DNA of 64,000 nucleotides from Nocardiopsis sp. CC223A (GCF_030766825.1 NZ_JASFDV010000032.1:1-64000), one strand, 5' to 3'. Shown: positions 1 to 8,456, counted from the stretch's first letter. The notes: generated by a model not told the origin, from the sequence alone. Numbers and translations are program-made.

Positions 1-442
1 GCTGCGCACCGACCTGGCCTTGGACGCGTTGGAGATGGCGGTCTGGAACCGGTCCCATGTCGGCCGCCGGATCGATGGGCTGGTTCACCACTCCGACCGC
101 GGAGTGCAGTATCTGGCGGTGCGCTACACCCAGCGGCTGGCCGAGGCGGGGGCGGTGGCCTCGGTCGGATCCACCGGCGACTCCTATGACAACGCCCTGG
201 CCGAGGCGTTCCACTCGTTGTTCAAGGCCGAGCTGATCCGCAACCGCGGGCCGTGGAGGAACTTGGACGAGGTCGAGATCGCGGTGGCCGAGTACGTGGA
301 CTGGTTCAACCACCGCCGCCTGCACGGCGAGATCGGCTTGGTTCCGCCGGCCGAGTTCGAGGACGACTTCTACCGGCAGCGGGCCGGGTCAACCGAAGGC
401 GAAGCGTTGGTTCCGAGCCTCCAATAAACCAGGCACGAAACA
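1..442 (+). mobile_element. IS3-family insertion sequence, right end only
   Basis: This is the last part of an IS3-type element that begins before the window. It holds the C-terminal part of the transposase and ends in a terminal sequence (about 418-442, reading CCTCCAATAAACCAGGCACG) that recurs almost identically, without a transposase, at 8483-8508. The IS21 transposase homology begins directly after it, so the IS3 copy has inserted into, or recombined with, an IS21-type element. The exact terminus is uncertain by a few bases. Confidence 0.75.
2..427 (+). CDS. IS3-family transposase OrfB, C-terminal part (cut by window edge)
   Basis: This is the C-terminal part of a DDE integrase-core (rve) transposase, which cuts and joins the ends of its own IS. 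The reading frame is open from base 2; the first ATG at base 20 is internal. The second catalytic Asp is seen in HHSDRG and the Glu in the DSYDNALAEAF context, followed by the usual NHRRLHGEIGLVPPAEFE ending of IS3 OrfB. The first catalytic Asp lies upstream of the window. The visible part shows no damage, so the copy could be intact if its left end is present. Confidence 0.85.
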   Translation: MRTDLALDALEMAVWNRSHVGRRIDGLVHHSDRGVQYLAVRYTQRLAEAGAVASVGSTGDSYDNALAEAFHSLFKAELIRNRGPWRNLDEVEIAVAEYVDWFNHRRLHGEIGLVPPAEFEDDFYRQRAGSTEGEALVPSLQ

Positions 443-821
443 GGTCGCACTGGGCGAGTTCCCCTGGCTGGTAGGTCGTCCGCGAGGCCGGATCCTGGGG
501 AAGATAGAGCGGCCGCAGCTGGCGGACGCGGTCCTTGAGCACGGTCATCGACCTTTCCCAGCCGATGCGCTCGGCGATGACGGTGGCCGGCATGGTCGGT
601 ACCTCGCGCAGCAGCTCACGGATGCGGGGCTCGAAGGCGTCCACGATCGAGCCCTTGGGCTTGCGCTGGTACTTGGGCGGGTCCTGAGCGGCCAGGGCCC
701 GCTTGACGGTGTTCTTCGAGACGCCCATCTGGCGCGCGATGGCCTTGATCGGCATCTGCTCTGATCGGTGCAAACGGCGGATTTCCGCCCAGTCCTCCAC
801 AGTGATCACCTTCCTGATCAT
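443..821 (-). pseudogene. istA: IS21-family transposase IstA, N-terminal fragment
   Basis: The fragment carries the N-terminal helix-turn-helix of an IS21 IstA transposase (IKAIARQMGVSKNTVKRAL, about residues 26-44) and continues to the start of the catalytic domain (PGELAQCDL), where it stops at the IS3 terminus near base 442. In the open frame the protein then runs into non-homologous IS3 sequence read backwards, so the 171-residue open frame is a chimera and not a functional gene. The catalytic core and the IstB helper gene are missing from the window. Confidence 0.8.
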
Positions 822-964
822 CAGCAGAGGGGGTCAGATTTCAGACGACGCTACGGGGTCAGTATTCACGTGTCGCCGACACCTGGCCTGGGCAGGTCGC
901 TGGGCGGGTGTCGCATGCGCTGCGGGGGCGTCTTCATCGGGGTTCATCAGGGAGAGACGACGAC

Positions 965-1141
965 ATGGGGAAGAGGCCCGCCGATGACGAGCCCCATCCA
1001 CCTCCACCTGGCCCCACAACCTGGGCCAGCGAACGGCCCCACGGGCCGGGGCTGTCCGGGGCCCTGCCCGTGGTCGCCGCTGCCGCCGTGCCCGGGGTCC
1101 TGGCATGGGGCGTGTGGATGGTGTCCCATCGAGTGGTGTGA
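965..1141 (+). CDS. Small single-span membrane protein (hypothetical)
   Basis: This is a 58-residue open frame with an ATG preceded at good distance by GGGAGAG (about 951-957). The N-terminal half is Pro/Asp/Gly-rich and polar; the C-terminal half has one predicted transmembrane helix (about residues 32-54, rich in Ala and Val) and ends right after it. Small hydrophobic proteins are common in actinomycete plasmids and integrative elements, sometimes as Spd spreading proteins, but no specific family is recognised here. It stands alone, about 520 bp upstream of xis. The call rests only on the ribosome-binding site and the membrane segment. Confidence 0.4.
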   Translation: MGKRPADDEPHPPPPGPTTWASERPHGPGLSGALPVVAAAAVPGVLAWGVWMVSHRVV

Positions 1142-1545
1142 CTTTTCCGGCCCTGTTCCCACGGATGCGCGTCAGCGGTGTCGGGCGGATCGGTGCACCG
1201 CCGCCTCCGGCGGCTTCTTCATCCCGGTCAGCGGGCCGCCGGTACGCGGTGGCCTGCCCGGCTTCGGCCAACCATCGCGATGACCTGCAAGGACGCACTC
1301 GCGCGAAAATTACACCACTCCCGGGGACGTGACCGGTGTGTGGGGCCGCCAGCGCCCCGGTGTCGGCCCTACCGGCCGTGCCCGGCCATCCGCCCCAGGA
1401 CGCGTTGGTCGGGGCGGTCGGGCCGTACAGCGGCCCCGCACTGGTCGGCCCCGGTTCCCGTGCCGGGTGGGTGTGTGGCGGCAAAGGGATGAATGATCAC
1501 GAAGCAGGTGCTGGAGCGAGGTTCTTCGCCCATCGGACAGGCAAT
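1142..1545. other. Gap without recognisable gene
   Basis: This GC-rich stretch has several short open frames on both strands, but none has a convincing start, codon pattern or family motif. It contains inverted-repeat-like GC blocks around 1190-1260. No RNA gene or IS was recognised. Confidence 0.5.
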
Positions 1546-1661
1546 CCATCGAATCCGCTTGACCACCTCGGCGAGGTCGAGCGTGGATGCGTGGTGCCCT
1601 GTCGTCGGCGGGGTCGCGTGCTGTCTTCGTGCAGTTCAGAGGTGGTGGGGAGGTGGGTGTG
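1546..1661 (+). promoter_or_regulatory. Conserved leader upstream of xis 1
   Basis: These about 115 bases closely match 47640-47756, which precede the second xis gene, including the CTTGACCACCTC block and the GAGGTGGTGGGGAGGTG ribosome-binding region. In the second copy a CCCCGCC/GGCGGGG hairpin is intact; here it is mismatched. Conservation outside coding sequence suggests a shared promoter or control region of the excision-integration module. Confidence 0.6.
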
Positions 1662-1943
1662 GTGAAGCGGGATACTCCAGTCGCTCTGGCCGAAGTCAGT
1701 TCATTGCCGGTGGTGCTCAGCCCGGTGGAGGCCGGGCGGATGTTCGGCCTGGGACGCACCACCGTCTACCGGCTGCTCCGCGAGGAGGCCTTCCCGGTCC
1801 CGGTCCGGAGGGTGGGCAGGACGTGGGTGGTTCCGACTGCCGGGGTGTTGTCTTACCTCGGCTTGGAGACTCCAACGACCTCGACCGCCACCACTGACGG
1901 GTGCGGGTGCGGTGCGCGTACGAACACCACGGAAGAGGGGTGA
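1662..1943 (+). CDS. xis: Excisionase-like helix-turn-helix protein (copy 1)
   Basis: This 93-residue protein has a MerR/excisionase-type winged HTH. The segment around residues 15-50 reads SPVEAGRMFGLGRTTVYRLL followed by RVGRTWVVPTAGVLSYLGL, the typical helix-turn-helix plus wing of the DNA-binding excisionase family (HTH_17). It should bind att-arm DNA and direct the adjacent integrase toward excision. The GTG at 1662 was chosen because GGGGAGG lies about 7 bases before it and the second copy aligns from the same residue. The stop lies 8 bases before the integrase start, so the two form one operon. The C-terminal tail (Thr-rich, GCGCGA) differs from copy 2. Confidence 0.85.
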   Translation: MKRDTPVALAEVSSLPVVLSPVEAGRMFGLGRTTVYRLLREEAFPVPVRRVGRTWVVPTAGVLSYLGLETPTTSTATTDGCGCGARTNTTEEG

Positions 1944-1951
1944 GCGACTGC

Positions 1952-3427
1952 ATGGGCGTGTACGAGGGGTCGGTGTTCAAACGGTGCGGGTGCCGGGAGG
2001 AGACCAGCGGCCGGGCGCTGGGGGTGAGGTGCCCGCGGTTGCGTCGGGAGGATGGGGCGTGGAACCCGCGCCATGGGAACTGGTGGTTCCAGCTCGAACT
2101 CCCGCGCACCGGCCAGGGCAAGCGCCGCCAGGCCCGCCGGGGCGGCCTGGCCTCGCAGGAGGAGGCCCGTCGCCAGCTCGACCACGTGAAGACGCTGCTG
2201 GCCCTGGCCGGGGGCGAGCCGGATCTTGAAGTCCAGGTCGCGGACCTGATCCAGACCGCGCTACGGACCCGGAAGCCGCTCCCCGACCTGGAAGAGGTAC
2301 GTAAACGCATCGGCGCTGGTGTGGATGCCCGTCGGGAACCTCCGCTGGTGGGGGAGTGGTTGCGCCAGTGGTTGGACGGCAAGCCCGACCTCGCCGAAGG
2401 GACCCGGGCTTCCTATGACGGGCACATCCGCAAGTACCTGGTCCCGCACCTGGGGAACATCCGGGTGGATCGGCTCCAGGCGCGTCATGTGGAGGCGATG
2501 TTCGCGGCTATCGAGGAGGCCAACGTGCACATCCTGGAGTGCCGCGACTCCTCCGATCCGCAGGTGAAGAAGTCGGTGCGGGGGCGGCGGGTGATCTCGC
2601 TGTCGACCAAGCACCGGATCCGTGCCACGCTGCGCAGCGCGCTGTCGGACGCGGTCCGCTCACCTGACCTACCGGTGTCGGTGAACGTCGCCTCGCATGT
2701 CCGCCTGCCGTCCTGTCCGAGGAAACGTCCCCTGGTGTGGACGGCGGACCGGGTCCGCTTGTGGGAGAAGGACGGGAGTGTGCCGGGTGAGGTGATGGTG
2801 TGGACCCCTGAGCAGACCCGCACCTTCCTGACCCATGCGAGGAGGTACACCTGGTTGTTCCCGATGTTCCACCTCATCGCTGTCAAGGGGCTGCGCCGGG
2901 GTGAGGCGGTGGGGCTGCCGTGGGCGAACACCCGTCTGGTGGACGGCCAGATCGATATCCGCGTCCAGGTGGTGCAACTGGCGTGGGAGACGATCACCTC
3001 GACCCCGAAGAGCGCGGCGGGCCAGCGCACGATCACTTTGGACGCCAACACGATCAAGATCCTGCGGGGCTGGAAGAGGTTCCAGAACGAGCAACGCCTC
3101 GCGGCCGGGAAGAACTGGAACAGCACCGGGTTGGTGTTCACCCGCCAGGACGGGTCGGGCTGGCATCCGGGTCAGGTCAGTGACTGGTTCTGCCGCATCG
3201 CCAAAACCGCCGCACTTCCGCCCATCACGCTGCACGGGCTCCGCCACGGGGCCGCCTCGCTCGCGCTGGCGGCGGGAACGGACGTGAAGGTGGTCTCGAC
3301 TGAGCTGGGCCACGCGACCACGCACTTCACCCAGGACACGTACCAGTCAGTGTACCCCGACGTCGCGAAAGCCGCGGCGGAGGCGACCGCCGCGCTGCTG
3401 CGCGGGGAACCGGTGTCTGCCGGGTAG
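1952..3427 (+). CDS. int: Tyrosine recombinase / integrase (copy 1)
   Basis: This 491-residue site-specific recombinase inserts and excises the element at its tRNA target. The N-terminus has a short Cys-containing motif (FKRCGC), followed by an arm-binding/SAM-like domain (about 130-220) and a C-terminal catalytic domain. The catalytic set is visible: Arg in KGLRRGEAVGL, the HGLRHG box, the LGHATTHFTQ segment and the nucleophile Tyr in DTYQSVY near the C-terminus. ATG 1952 gives the same length as copy 2 at 48046; a GTG at 1940 overlapping the xis stop is possible. It is highly similar to copy 2 throughout, and the region around residues 180-260 is almost unchanged. Half an att core follows at 3527. 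Confidence 0.95.
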   Translation: MGVYEGSVFKRCGCREETSGRALGVRCPRLRREDGAWNPRHGNWWFQLELPRTGQGKRRQARRGGLASQEEARRQLDHVKTLLALAGGEPDLEVQVADLIQTALRTRKPLPDLEEVRKRIGAGVDARREPPLVGEWLRQWLDGKPDLAEGTRASYDGHIRKYLVPHLGNIRVDRLQARHVEAMFAAIEEANVHILECRDSSDPQVKKSVRGRRVISLSTKHRIRATLRSALSDAVRSPDLPVSVNVASHVRLPSCPRKRPLVWTADRVRLWEKDGSVPGEVMVWTPEQTRTFLTHARRYTWLFPMFHLIAVKGLRRGEAVGLPWANTRLVDGQIDIRVQVVQLAWETITSTPKSAAGQRTITLDANTIKILRGWKRFQNEQRLAAGKNWNSTGLVFTRQDGSGWHPGQVSDWFCRIAKTAALPPITLHGLRHGAASLALAAGTDVKVVSTELGHATTHFTQDTYQSVYPDVAKAAAEATAALLRGEPVSAG

Positions 3428-3435
3428 CGGGACGG

Positions 3436-3546
3436 GGGAGCACACCAGGAGCGACTGGACACCCCGAGCCCCGGGCCGTGCGGCGGGTTCACCCCGCCCG
3501 TCCTGGGGTTTCCTCGTGGGCAGGACCGGTCGGCCATCGGATCAAA
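3436..3546 (+). other. Post-integrase arm with half att core (copy 1)
   Basis: Directly after int lies GGGGAGCACACCAGGAGC (3436-3453), also present after int copy 2 and left of the two att cores. A CGGCCATCGGAT tract (3530-3541) follows, matching the inner part of the tRNA-Arg att core but then diverging. This looks like an attachment-site arm with a truncated or diverged core. The match is short, so the boundary is uncertain. Confidence 0.55.
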
Positions 3547-3794
3547 GGTCTCCTGGGCTGAGCTGGGCCTTGCAGCCGATTCCACTCCGTTTTCTTCCGA
3601 AACCGGTGGCGAGGTCGCTTTTCGGGTGATCCGAGCATGGCTCTCTGCCTTGGGACGATCTCCCATCAAGGAGGCATATTGGCATGCGCACAAGGATACG
3701 CACCTCGCGAAGCTGGGTTTCTCGCCGTCGGATCGTGGAATGAACCCGGTGTGCTTCCATTCATCGGATGCGGGGTTCGAGGAGTTCGCCCGAA

Positions 3795-4349
3795 ATGCTC
3801 AAAAAGATCCCCGGTGTGATTGCTATCCTGATGGCACTCGCCCTCCTTGGCTCAATGCCACAGGCTCATGCCGCACATGTTCTACCAGCGGCCAAAGTCG
3901 AGGACTACTACGCAGAGATCAACGGAGTCGAATACCGACCGTTGCAGGAGCGTTCTCGGACATGGGCGGCCTGCGGGGCGCGGGACGACAGCCACAAGCT
4001 TGTCCGTACTTTCACTAAAAACGGCGGCCCGTCCGGAAAAAACGCCTACCTCAAATGTGGCTCGCAAGGCTGGGGGTATCGCCATATCAAGGACAGGCAC
4101 ATGGATGACTGGAACAACATCGCCGCCCAGATAGGAGATAACTGGAGGTCTTTCGCTGACTTCGCGATCGAACAGATTCTTATCGCACCCGAAAGTGTCT
4201 CCTACAGGGCTGGGAACGACACCTATGCGTTCACGGCGCCAGTGCAGATCCGAGACGGCGACGGGAACGTCGTCAGGACCTACCGGCCTGTGGTATCCGT
4301 CGCCAATGAGTCACGCAACATCATCACGGCCTATCCCCGGCGAGGGTAA
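3795..4349 (+). CDS. Secreted toxin-like protein (possible BECR/CdiA-type RNase fold)
   Basis: This 184-residue protein has a clear Sec signal peptide: Lys3-Lys4, a hydrophobic core at residues 8-21, and a likely cleavage site after QAHA (about residue 26). The mature domain carries GWGYRHIKDRH and ends with ESRNIITAYPRRG. An early His-containing GYRHI..RH motif plus a terminal TAYP-like motif resembles C-terminal domains of contact-dependent and polymorphic toxins thought to adopt the BECR RNase fold; that assignment is an inference. ATG 3795 gives a proper signal peptide and is preceded by GAGGAG; ATG 3768 is also in frame. A candidate immunity gene starts 10 bases downstream. Confidence 0.6.
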   Translation: MLKKIPGVIAILMALALLGSMPQAHAAHVLPAAKVEDYYAEINGVEYRPLQERSRTWAACGARDDSHKLVRTFTKNGGPSGKNAYLKCGSQGWGYRHIKDRHMDDWNNIAAQIGDNWRSFADFAIEQILIAPESVSYRAGNDTYAFTAPVQIRDGDGNVVRTYRPVVSVANESRNIITAYPRRG

Positions 4350-4359
4350 GCGAGGGCGT

Positions 4360-4719
4360 ATGGACGACACACTCCTGTTCACCGAACTCATGCACCGGCT
4401 CAACCTGAATGACGGCTCGGCCGAGGAGGCTCCCGACCGGATGGGTGTCCTTCTTCGCCGGTGGCAGGGCCGTGACCTGGATCCGCCGTACGTGTTGCAT
4501 GTGGATCCGCTGACGCTGGGGGAGCACCTGCGGTCCATAGAGGACATCAGCGAAGTGTTCCCGGACACCACCCCTGAGATCGGTGCGCTTCAATTGTTCC
4601 TCGTCCATATCGAGGAAGCCGTCGAGACCGCTCCGGAGGGCCACCGGCACTTGGTGATCGGCCCGGCCGGGGTGTACGCACAGCCGGATGTTCCACCGCG
4701 GACCGATCGCAGCGTTTAA
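4360..4719 (+). CDS. Candidate immunity protein for the upstream toxin-like gene
   Basis: This is a 119-residue acidic, soluble protein without signal peptide, with many Asp/Glu and a RMGVLLRRWQGRDLDPPYVLHVDPLTLGEH-type central region (broken here for brevity). No family was recognised. It starts 10 bases after the toxin-like gene, has its own GAGGG ribosome-binding site (4352-4356), and has the small size and acidity typical of intracellular immunity partners. The pair sits between integrase module 1 and an integrase remnant, as cargo. It could equally be an unrelated hypothetical protein; the toxin-immunity reading depends on the upstream gene. Confidence 0.5.
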   Translation: MDDTLLFTELMHRLNLNDGSAEEAPDRMGVLLRRWQGRDLDPPYVLHVDPLTLGEHLRSIEDISEVFPDTTPEIGALQLFLVHIEEAVETAPEGHRHLVIGPAGVYAQPDVPPRTDRSV

Positions 4720-4745
4720 CACAGGGCCGACACCTCCAGGGCAGG

Positions 4746-4971
4746 AGGTTGCCGCCGATCACATTGCGCGGGCTGCGCCACAGGGCAGCCCCGCTCGCGT
4801 TCGGCGGGGTCGGACGTGAAGGCGGCCTCGGGCGAACTCGGCCACGCGACCGTCCATTTCACGCAGGACACGTACCAGTCGGTGTTTCCGGACGTGGCGA
4901 AAGCGGCGGCGCAAGCCGCCACGCTGTCGTTGCGCGGGGCGGCGCCCGTGTCAGGGTGTGTGGGCGGCTGA
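4746..4971 (+). pseudogene. Integrase C-terminal remnant
   Basis: The translation starts as LPPITLRGLRHRAAPL and, after a frame change near 4805, continues as GELGHATVHFTQDTYQSVF...VAKAAAQAA to the stop at 4969-4971. This matches the last about 75 residues of the two intact integrases, including the HGLRH-like box and the active-site Tyr region. At least one frameshift and loss of everything upstream make it a dead relic of another integrase of the same family. Confidence 0.9.
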
Positions 4972-5245
4972 CACACCCGGACGGCCCCCGGGGTAGGGGA
5001 TGCGGGGTGTTCGGGGCGGACGTGGCCGTATCCGCCCGTCCGTGTCGGTGGGTGGACACTGGGCCACCCCGGGGTCGGGCTTGGGGCGCGCCCCAAGGTC
5101 ACGGGATGGCAAAATGCTCCGTGAGGTGCGCCCCCACCTGTACTGGACCTTGCACTGGGGAGCACACCAAGAGCATTTCAGGCCCGGATCCGGGTCTCGC
5201 GCCTCGCCTGTTCGACTTGCGTACCCCGTTTGACCTGGGGTTTTG
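4972..5245 (+). repeat. Left att arm (paired with 51870-52016)
   Basis: From about 5096 the sequence ACGGGATGGCAAAATGCTCC, then ACTGGGGAGCACACCAAGAG and later TTTGACCTGGGGTTTTG lies in the same order and spacing as the flank left of the second att core. It carries GGAGCAC motifs and is probably an integrase arm-binding region. Confidence 0.6.
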
Positions 5246-5291
5246 TGGCGCACCCGGCAGGATTCGAACCTGCGGCCATCGGATTAGAAGT
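5246..5291 (-). other. att core: 3' half of tRNA-Arg(UCU), copy 1
   Basis: Read on the minus strand, this segment has the anticodon loop with TCT, the variable region, the T-arm (GCAGG, TTCGAAT, CCTGC) and the acceptor strand ending in CCA. The 5' half of a tRNA is absent, so this is not a functional gene but the duplicated attachment core left by an element integrating into a tRNA-Arg 3' end. It matches 52017-52064 base for base as far as the anticodon stem. Confidence 0.85.
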
Positions 5292-5383
5292 GTCCTGGTT
5301 GCATACCGTCACGTGACGCTACGTACCGTTTCATGTCACCCCATCCGATCCGCCGTGCCGTCCAGCGCCGTGTCGTGCCGTGG

Positions 5384-5470
5384 GGTGTCGCCCCGGTCCA
5401 AAACTGCGGAGCACGAACGGAGCACGCGCGGCCGGATTGCGGCGTCCAATGGCACCTCGCGAGGTTCTCG
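5384..5470 (+). repeat. Right att arm repeat, copy 1 of 3
   Basis: The block starts GTGTCGCCCCGGTCCAAAAC and contains two direct copies of GGAGCAC about 11 bases apart, then a CACCTCGCGAGGTTCTCG palindrome. Near-identical blocks are at 12395-12482 and 52155-52240. The first and third lie about 90 bases right of an intact att core, as expected for integrase arm sites. Confidence 0.8.
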
Positions 5471-5514
5471 TTCGGCGTTCGGCCGCTGACCGTGCGGTAC
5501 CCGCGAGGTAGGTA

Positions 5515-6162
5515 TCACGGAGACGTTCGCCTGCCGATGGGGACGGTCAGCAGCCGGAAGTCACCCCGGCGGCCTTCCGACCGGGAGTACCACGACCATG
5601 TGTACCGGTACGCGCTGCGCAGCGCCAGGTCCTCTTCCCGCTTGGCGGTGGTGCCCTGGCCGGCGTAGGGCCGCCAGGCGCGAACACCCGCCAGGTGGGC
5701 GCCTTCGTAGAGGCGGAAGGTGTCGTGGATGGCGGGCCGGTGGTGGTCGGGGCGTTTCCAGTACAGGGGGTCGTTGGTCAGGAGCAGCACAGCGCCGCTC
5801 CAGCCCAGGTGCCGGTCGGTGAGCTGTTCCAGGTCGCGGATGTCGCGGACTACGTCGTAGCAGGTGAGGTCCTGGGCGCTGTGGTTCTTGAGGGCGAAGC
5901 GCTCGCCCGCCACGGTCCCGGTCCAGGTCGCCCGGGGGTAGCGCAGCCGCAGGGCCAGGTGCACCCCCACTGCAGGGATGGACACGCGCAGGTCCACGCG
6001 CTCGGTTCCTCGGCCGTCGCCGGGGTGGAGTTTCAGGGGCGGGTCGCAGGCGTGGATGCTGCGGGTGAGGGAGTGCACCAGGTCGGACTTGGACTGGAAC
6101 ACCGGCCGTGTGCGCCTCAGGTGCTCGATCCATGCCCCGAACCGGCTGCCCCAGTTGCTCAT
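5515..6162 (-). CDS. Hypothetical protein, possible PD-(D/E)XK-type nuclease partner
   Basis: This 215-residue protein is of no family I can name. It contains TERVDLRVSIP, then ALRLRYPRATW and ALKNHSAQDLTCYDVVRDIRDLE, an order (acidic strand, charged strand, helix) compatible with a degenerate PD-(D/E)XK core; this is an inference. A conserved-looking LYWKRPDHHRPAIHDTFRLYEG segment follows, and the C-terminus has Tyr/Trp-rich strands. ATG 6162 (MSNWG) was chosen over the upstream TTG at 6171. It lies 152 bp downstream of the large zinc-ribbon nuclease gene on the same strand and is probably co-transcribed. It ends just left of the att arm repeat. Confidence 0.6.
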   Translation of the reverse strand: MSNWGSRFGAWIEHLRRTRPVFQSKSDLVHSLTRSIHACDPPLKLHPGDGRGTERVDLRVSIPAVGVHLALRLRYPRATWTGTVAGERFALKNHSAQDLTCYDVVRDIRDLEQLTDRHLGWSGAVLLLTNDPLYWKRPDHHRPAIHDTFRLYEGAHLAGVRAWRPYAGQGTTAKREEDLALRSAYRYTWSWYSRSEGRRGDFRLLTVPIGRRTSP

Positions 6163-6314
6163 GCCGGTCAACCCACAGCCGCACTGCCATGCATGGAACG
6201 GGCTTCCTCGGATCGAGACTCATCGAGGTGTTCTGTTCCAGTGCGTGCCCTCTACACCAGTTCTCATCAGAGGCGGTCAGCGGGCTCGCTACGTGGCTGC
6301 TTTTTCTGTAACTG

Positions 6315-8456
6315 TTAGATTTGGTTGGGGCGCAATTCATTGCCGCTCAAAGTCAGCAAATGCAAACCTGCATCATTGCACAGGTTCTGGAGTTCTGTGC
6401 GTGTACTTTGGGGGATGGTGTCGACGGCGGCGGCGAGGTGGGTGTCAGCACCGAGGCGTTGACTGAGACGTACATCGCGCTCGATTTGCTCTTGGGTGAA
6501 TTGATTCGCATTGGTCTTGACCTCCCCTGCGATGATGTGGCCAGCATGGACACCCAGGATATCCATTTCCACCTGCTCGTCCGATCCGTTTAGCCATAGG
6601 TTGGTGCCGGGCAAGACGAATGACTGAGGGTCCTTACGTGTCAGTGCGGCAGCGGCGAGCAGATGCGGAAGAACGCCTTGATCGCTGACTCGATCAACAA
6701 AAGTGTTGAGTCGGTAGAAGACCGAAGGGGCATGGGAATTGGAGTCAATGGCGTAGGGCGCGACGGCTTCGCAGCCAGGACAGGTAGCTTTATTGGTTGT
6801 TTGTGACAGTGGTACGAAGCTGTCAACCCCGCATCGGTCACATCGGGTTTGCAGCCCGCGTTCGGCCCAGTTGAGCGCACACAATTTTTCCAGCGCTGCG
6901 ATGCCCGCATTTGAGGGAAGGCTCTCCAAGTTGTGCGGAGTGCTATGGCGGCGCTTAGCTTGACTGCCGTAACGCTCCGCGATGTCCTGAGCTACCTGCG
7001 GATCAATCGTTCCGCTTCCTGCGGCTGCCTTCAGATCGCGTAGCAGTTTCTTGGATTTCGGTGTGGTCAAGGCGACCAGTGCCTCATACACATTCGGTTC
7101 AAGAAGTGCGGATACATTCGAAGTTTCTTGTAGTGCTACGCCCAGGCGCCCCTTGTCGGATAATTCATACCTGTCGGTTGCTTCTTTCAAAACTGCATGA
7201 ACAGTCTCGGGAAGGGTGGGAATGTGAAACTCGAACCGGTATTGCTGACTTGCGGAGACGGGCAACTGGATGCTATCGTTTCGCCACTCTGCTTCTGAAT
7301 CAATGAGCTTTGCAACTGGGTCCCGATGAGGCAATCCTTCCAAAGGGCTGCCGGAAAAACGAACCAGGGCACGCCCGGATCCTTCGAAACCTACGGGAGA
7401 GGAAAATCGTACCGCTGTCTTCTCCGTGGACAGGTGCACATCAACCGAGACGGTCTGGCCATAGCTGCGGTCGAAGAAAAACCACCCGCGCGGATTGATA
7501 TCAGCACGGTAGGTGAACGGGCTCTGTCGCACCGCAGCAGGGGGGAAGTGGAGGTTTGACGATGGTGCCTCCTCGGTATGGTCCAAGCCGAGTATCACAG
7601 CGATCTCGTGCAGCTGCTCCTCTTCCACACTCATGCTGGCCAGAACTACATCAGGAACAAAGTCAGCGGGTCGGCGCAGTGGTTCGCTGGTGAGATTGCG
7701 GCCGAAGTCTGTCCAGTTCCGTACGTGGTCGGTAGTGTCTTCCTCGCCGCAGGGTAGTAGCAGCATTGGCGCCGGGAAAAGGAAATCTTGGATGGCTCGC
7801 AGGTTCCAAAAAGCCAGGCAGTCGGCGAAATCGTTTGGTTTGGTCACCCAGATCACCGCTGGAAGTGGTCCCGGCGGGCTCAAGGCCTTGTGAACATTGA
7901 ACTGTGTGACTGTCTTGTCAAGTAAGGTGTCGCCTTGCAGTTGTGCTGTCCCGATCTCATCGCCTGTGCGAGGACGGCGGATGTATATGTGCCTTTCTTG
8001 AATATGCGCGAGATGTTCGTCGGTTAGCTCTCCTGCAGCAACGACCTGCCACAGTGGGCCTTCCTCACATGCGATCACGGGCGCCTGCACCCACGGTCCG
8101 GAGGTGTTAAAGGGATGGCAGGTGTGCATGGTTGGGCCTCGCCGGTCGATCTGGGCCAGGGGCACCAGTTCAAGCTGGAGAGTATTAGCAACACACTGAG
8201 CAGAGTCCTCGGGTGCGTCGATGTTCACCGCAGCCTCGACATCAGCCGTTTCCACAACCCGCTGCAACCAGGGGTCCAGCATGCCACCGTCAGGAACAGC
8301 AACGATCGGTTCGGCCATTCCGCCCCACCGGCTGCTGGCCTCCTGCGCAGCACGCCGAAACCCGTCTACACTGCCCTCACCGATCAGATACACCGCACGC
8401 GACGGCAGGATCGCTGCCGTCAGCAAAGCCTGCCCTAGATGTGTCACAGACCTCAT
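6315..8456 (-). CDS. Large zinc-ribbon protein with C-terminal PD-(D/E)XK nuclease motif (putative defence)
   Basis: This is a 713-residue soluble protein. The N-terminal about 400 residues are unrecognised; the first about 80 (LTAAILPSRAVYLIGEG onward) look like a Rossmann-type alpha/beta fold. Around residues 535-575 a zinc ribbon is seen (CDRCG ... CPGC). The C-terminal part has the restriction-endonuclease core at about 632-655: VEMDILG followed by IIAGEVKTN, i.e. D, then E-x-K. The gene is clearly lower in GC than its neighbours, with more A/T at third positions, a sign of recent transfer. With the downstream 215-residue gene it forms a two-gene unit beside an att site, a setting typical of anti-phage cargo. 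Function is inferred from motif and context only. Confidence 0.7.
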   Translation of the reverse strand: MRSVTHLGQALLTAAILPSRAVYLIGEGSVDGFRRAAQEASSRWGGMAEPIVAVPDGGMLDPWLQRVVETADVEAAVNIDAPEDSAQCVANTLQLELVPLAQIDRRGPTMHTCHPFNTSGPWVQAPVIACEEGPLWQVVAAGELTDEHLAHIQERHIYIRRPRTGDEIGTAQLQGDTLLDKTVTQFNVHKALSPPGPLPAVIWVTKPNDFADCLAFWNLRAIQDFLFPAPMLLLPCGEEDTTDHVRNWTDFGRNLTSEPLRRPADFVPDVVLASMSVEEEQLHEIAVILGLDHTEEAPSSNLHFPPAAVRQSPFTYRADINPRGWFFFDRSYGQTVSVDVHLSTEKTAVRFSSPVGFEGSGRALVRFSGSPLEGLPHRDPVAKLIDSEAEWRNDSIQLPVSASQQYRFEFHIPTLPETVHAVLKEATDRYELSDKGRLGVALQETSNVSALLEPNVYEALVALTTPKSKKLLRDLKAAAGSGTIDPQVAQDIAERYGSQAKRRHSTPHNLESLPSNAGIAALEKLCALNWAERGLQTRCDRCGVDSFVPLSQTTNKATCPGCEAVAPYAIDSNSHAPSVFYRLNTFVDRVSDQGVLPHLLAAAALTRKDPQSFVLPGTNLWLNGSDEQVEMDILGVHAGHIIAGEVKTNANQFTQEQIERDVRLSQRLGADTHLAAAVDTIPQSTRTELQNLCNDAGLHLLTLSGNELRPNQI

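Noticed and set aside
306..442. C-terminal extension of the IstA frame
   Set aside because: These codons are the complement of the IS3 transposase and not IstA sequence.
834..1484. A 216-codon minus-strand gene
   Set aside because: Arg/Pro/Ala-rich shadow composition, no start signal or motif, and it crosses the better-supported small membrane protein at 965-1141.
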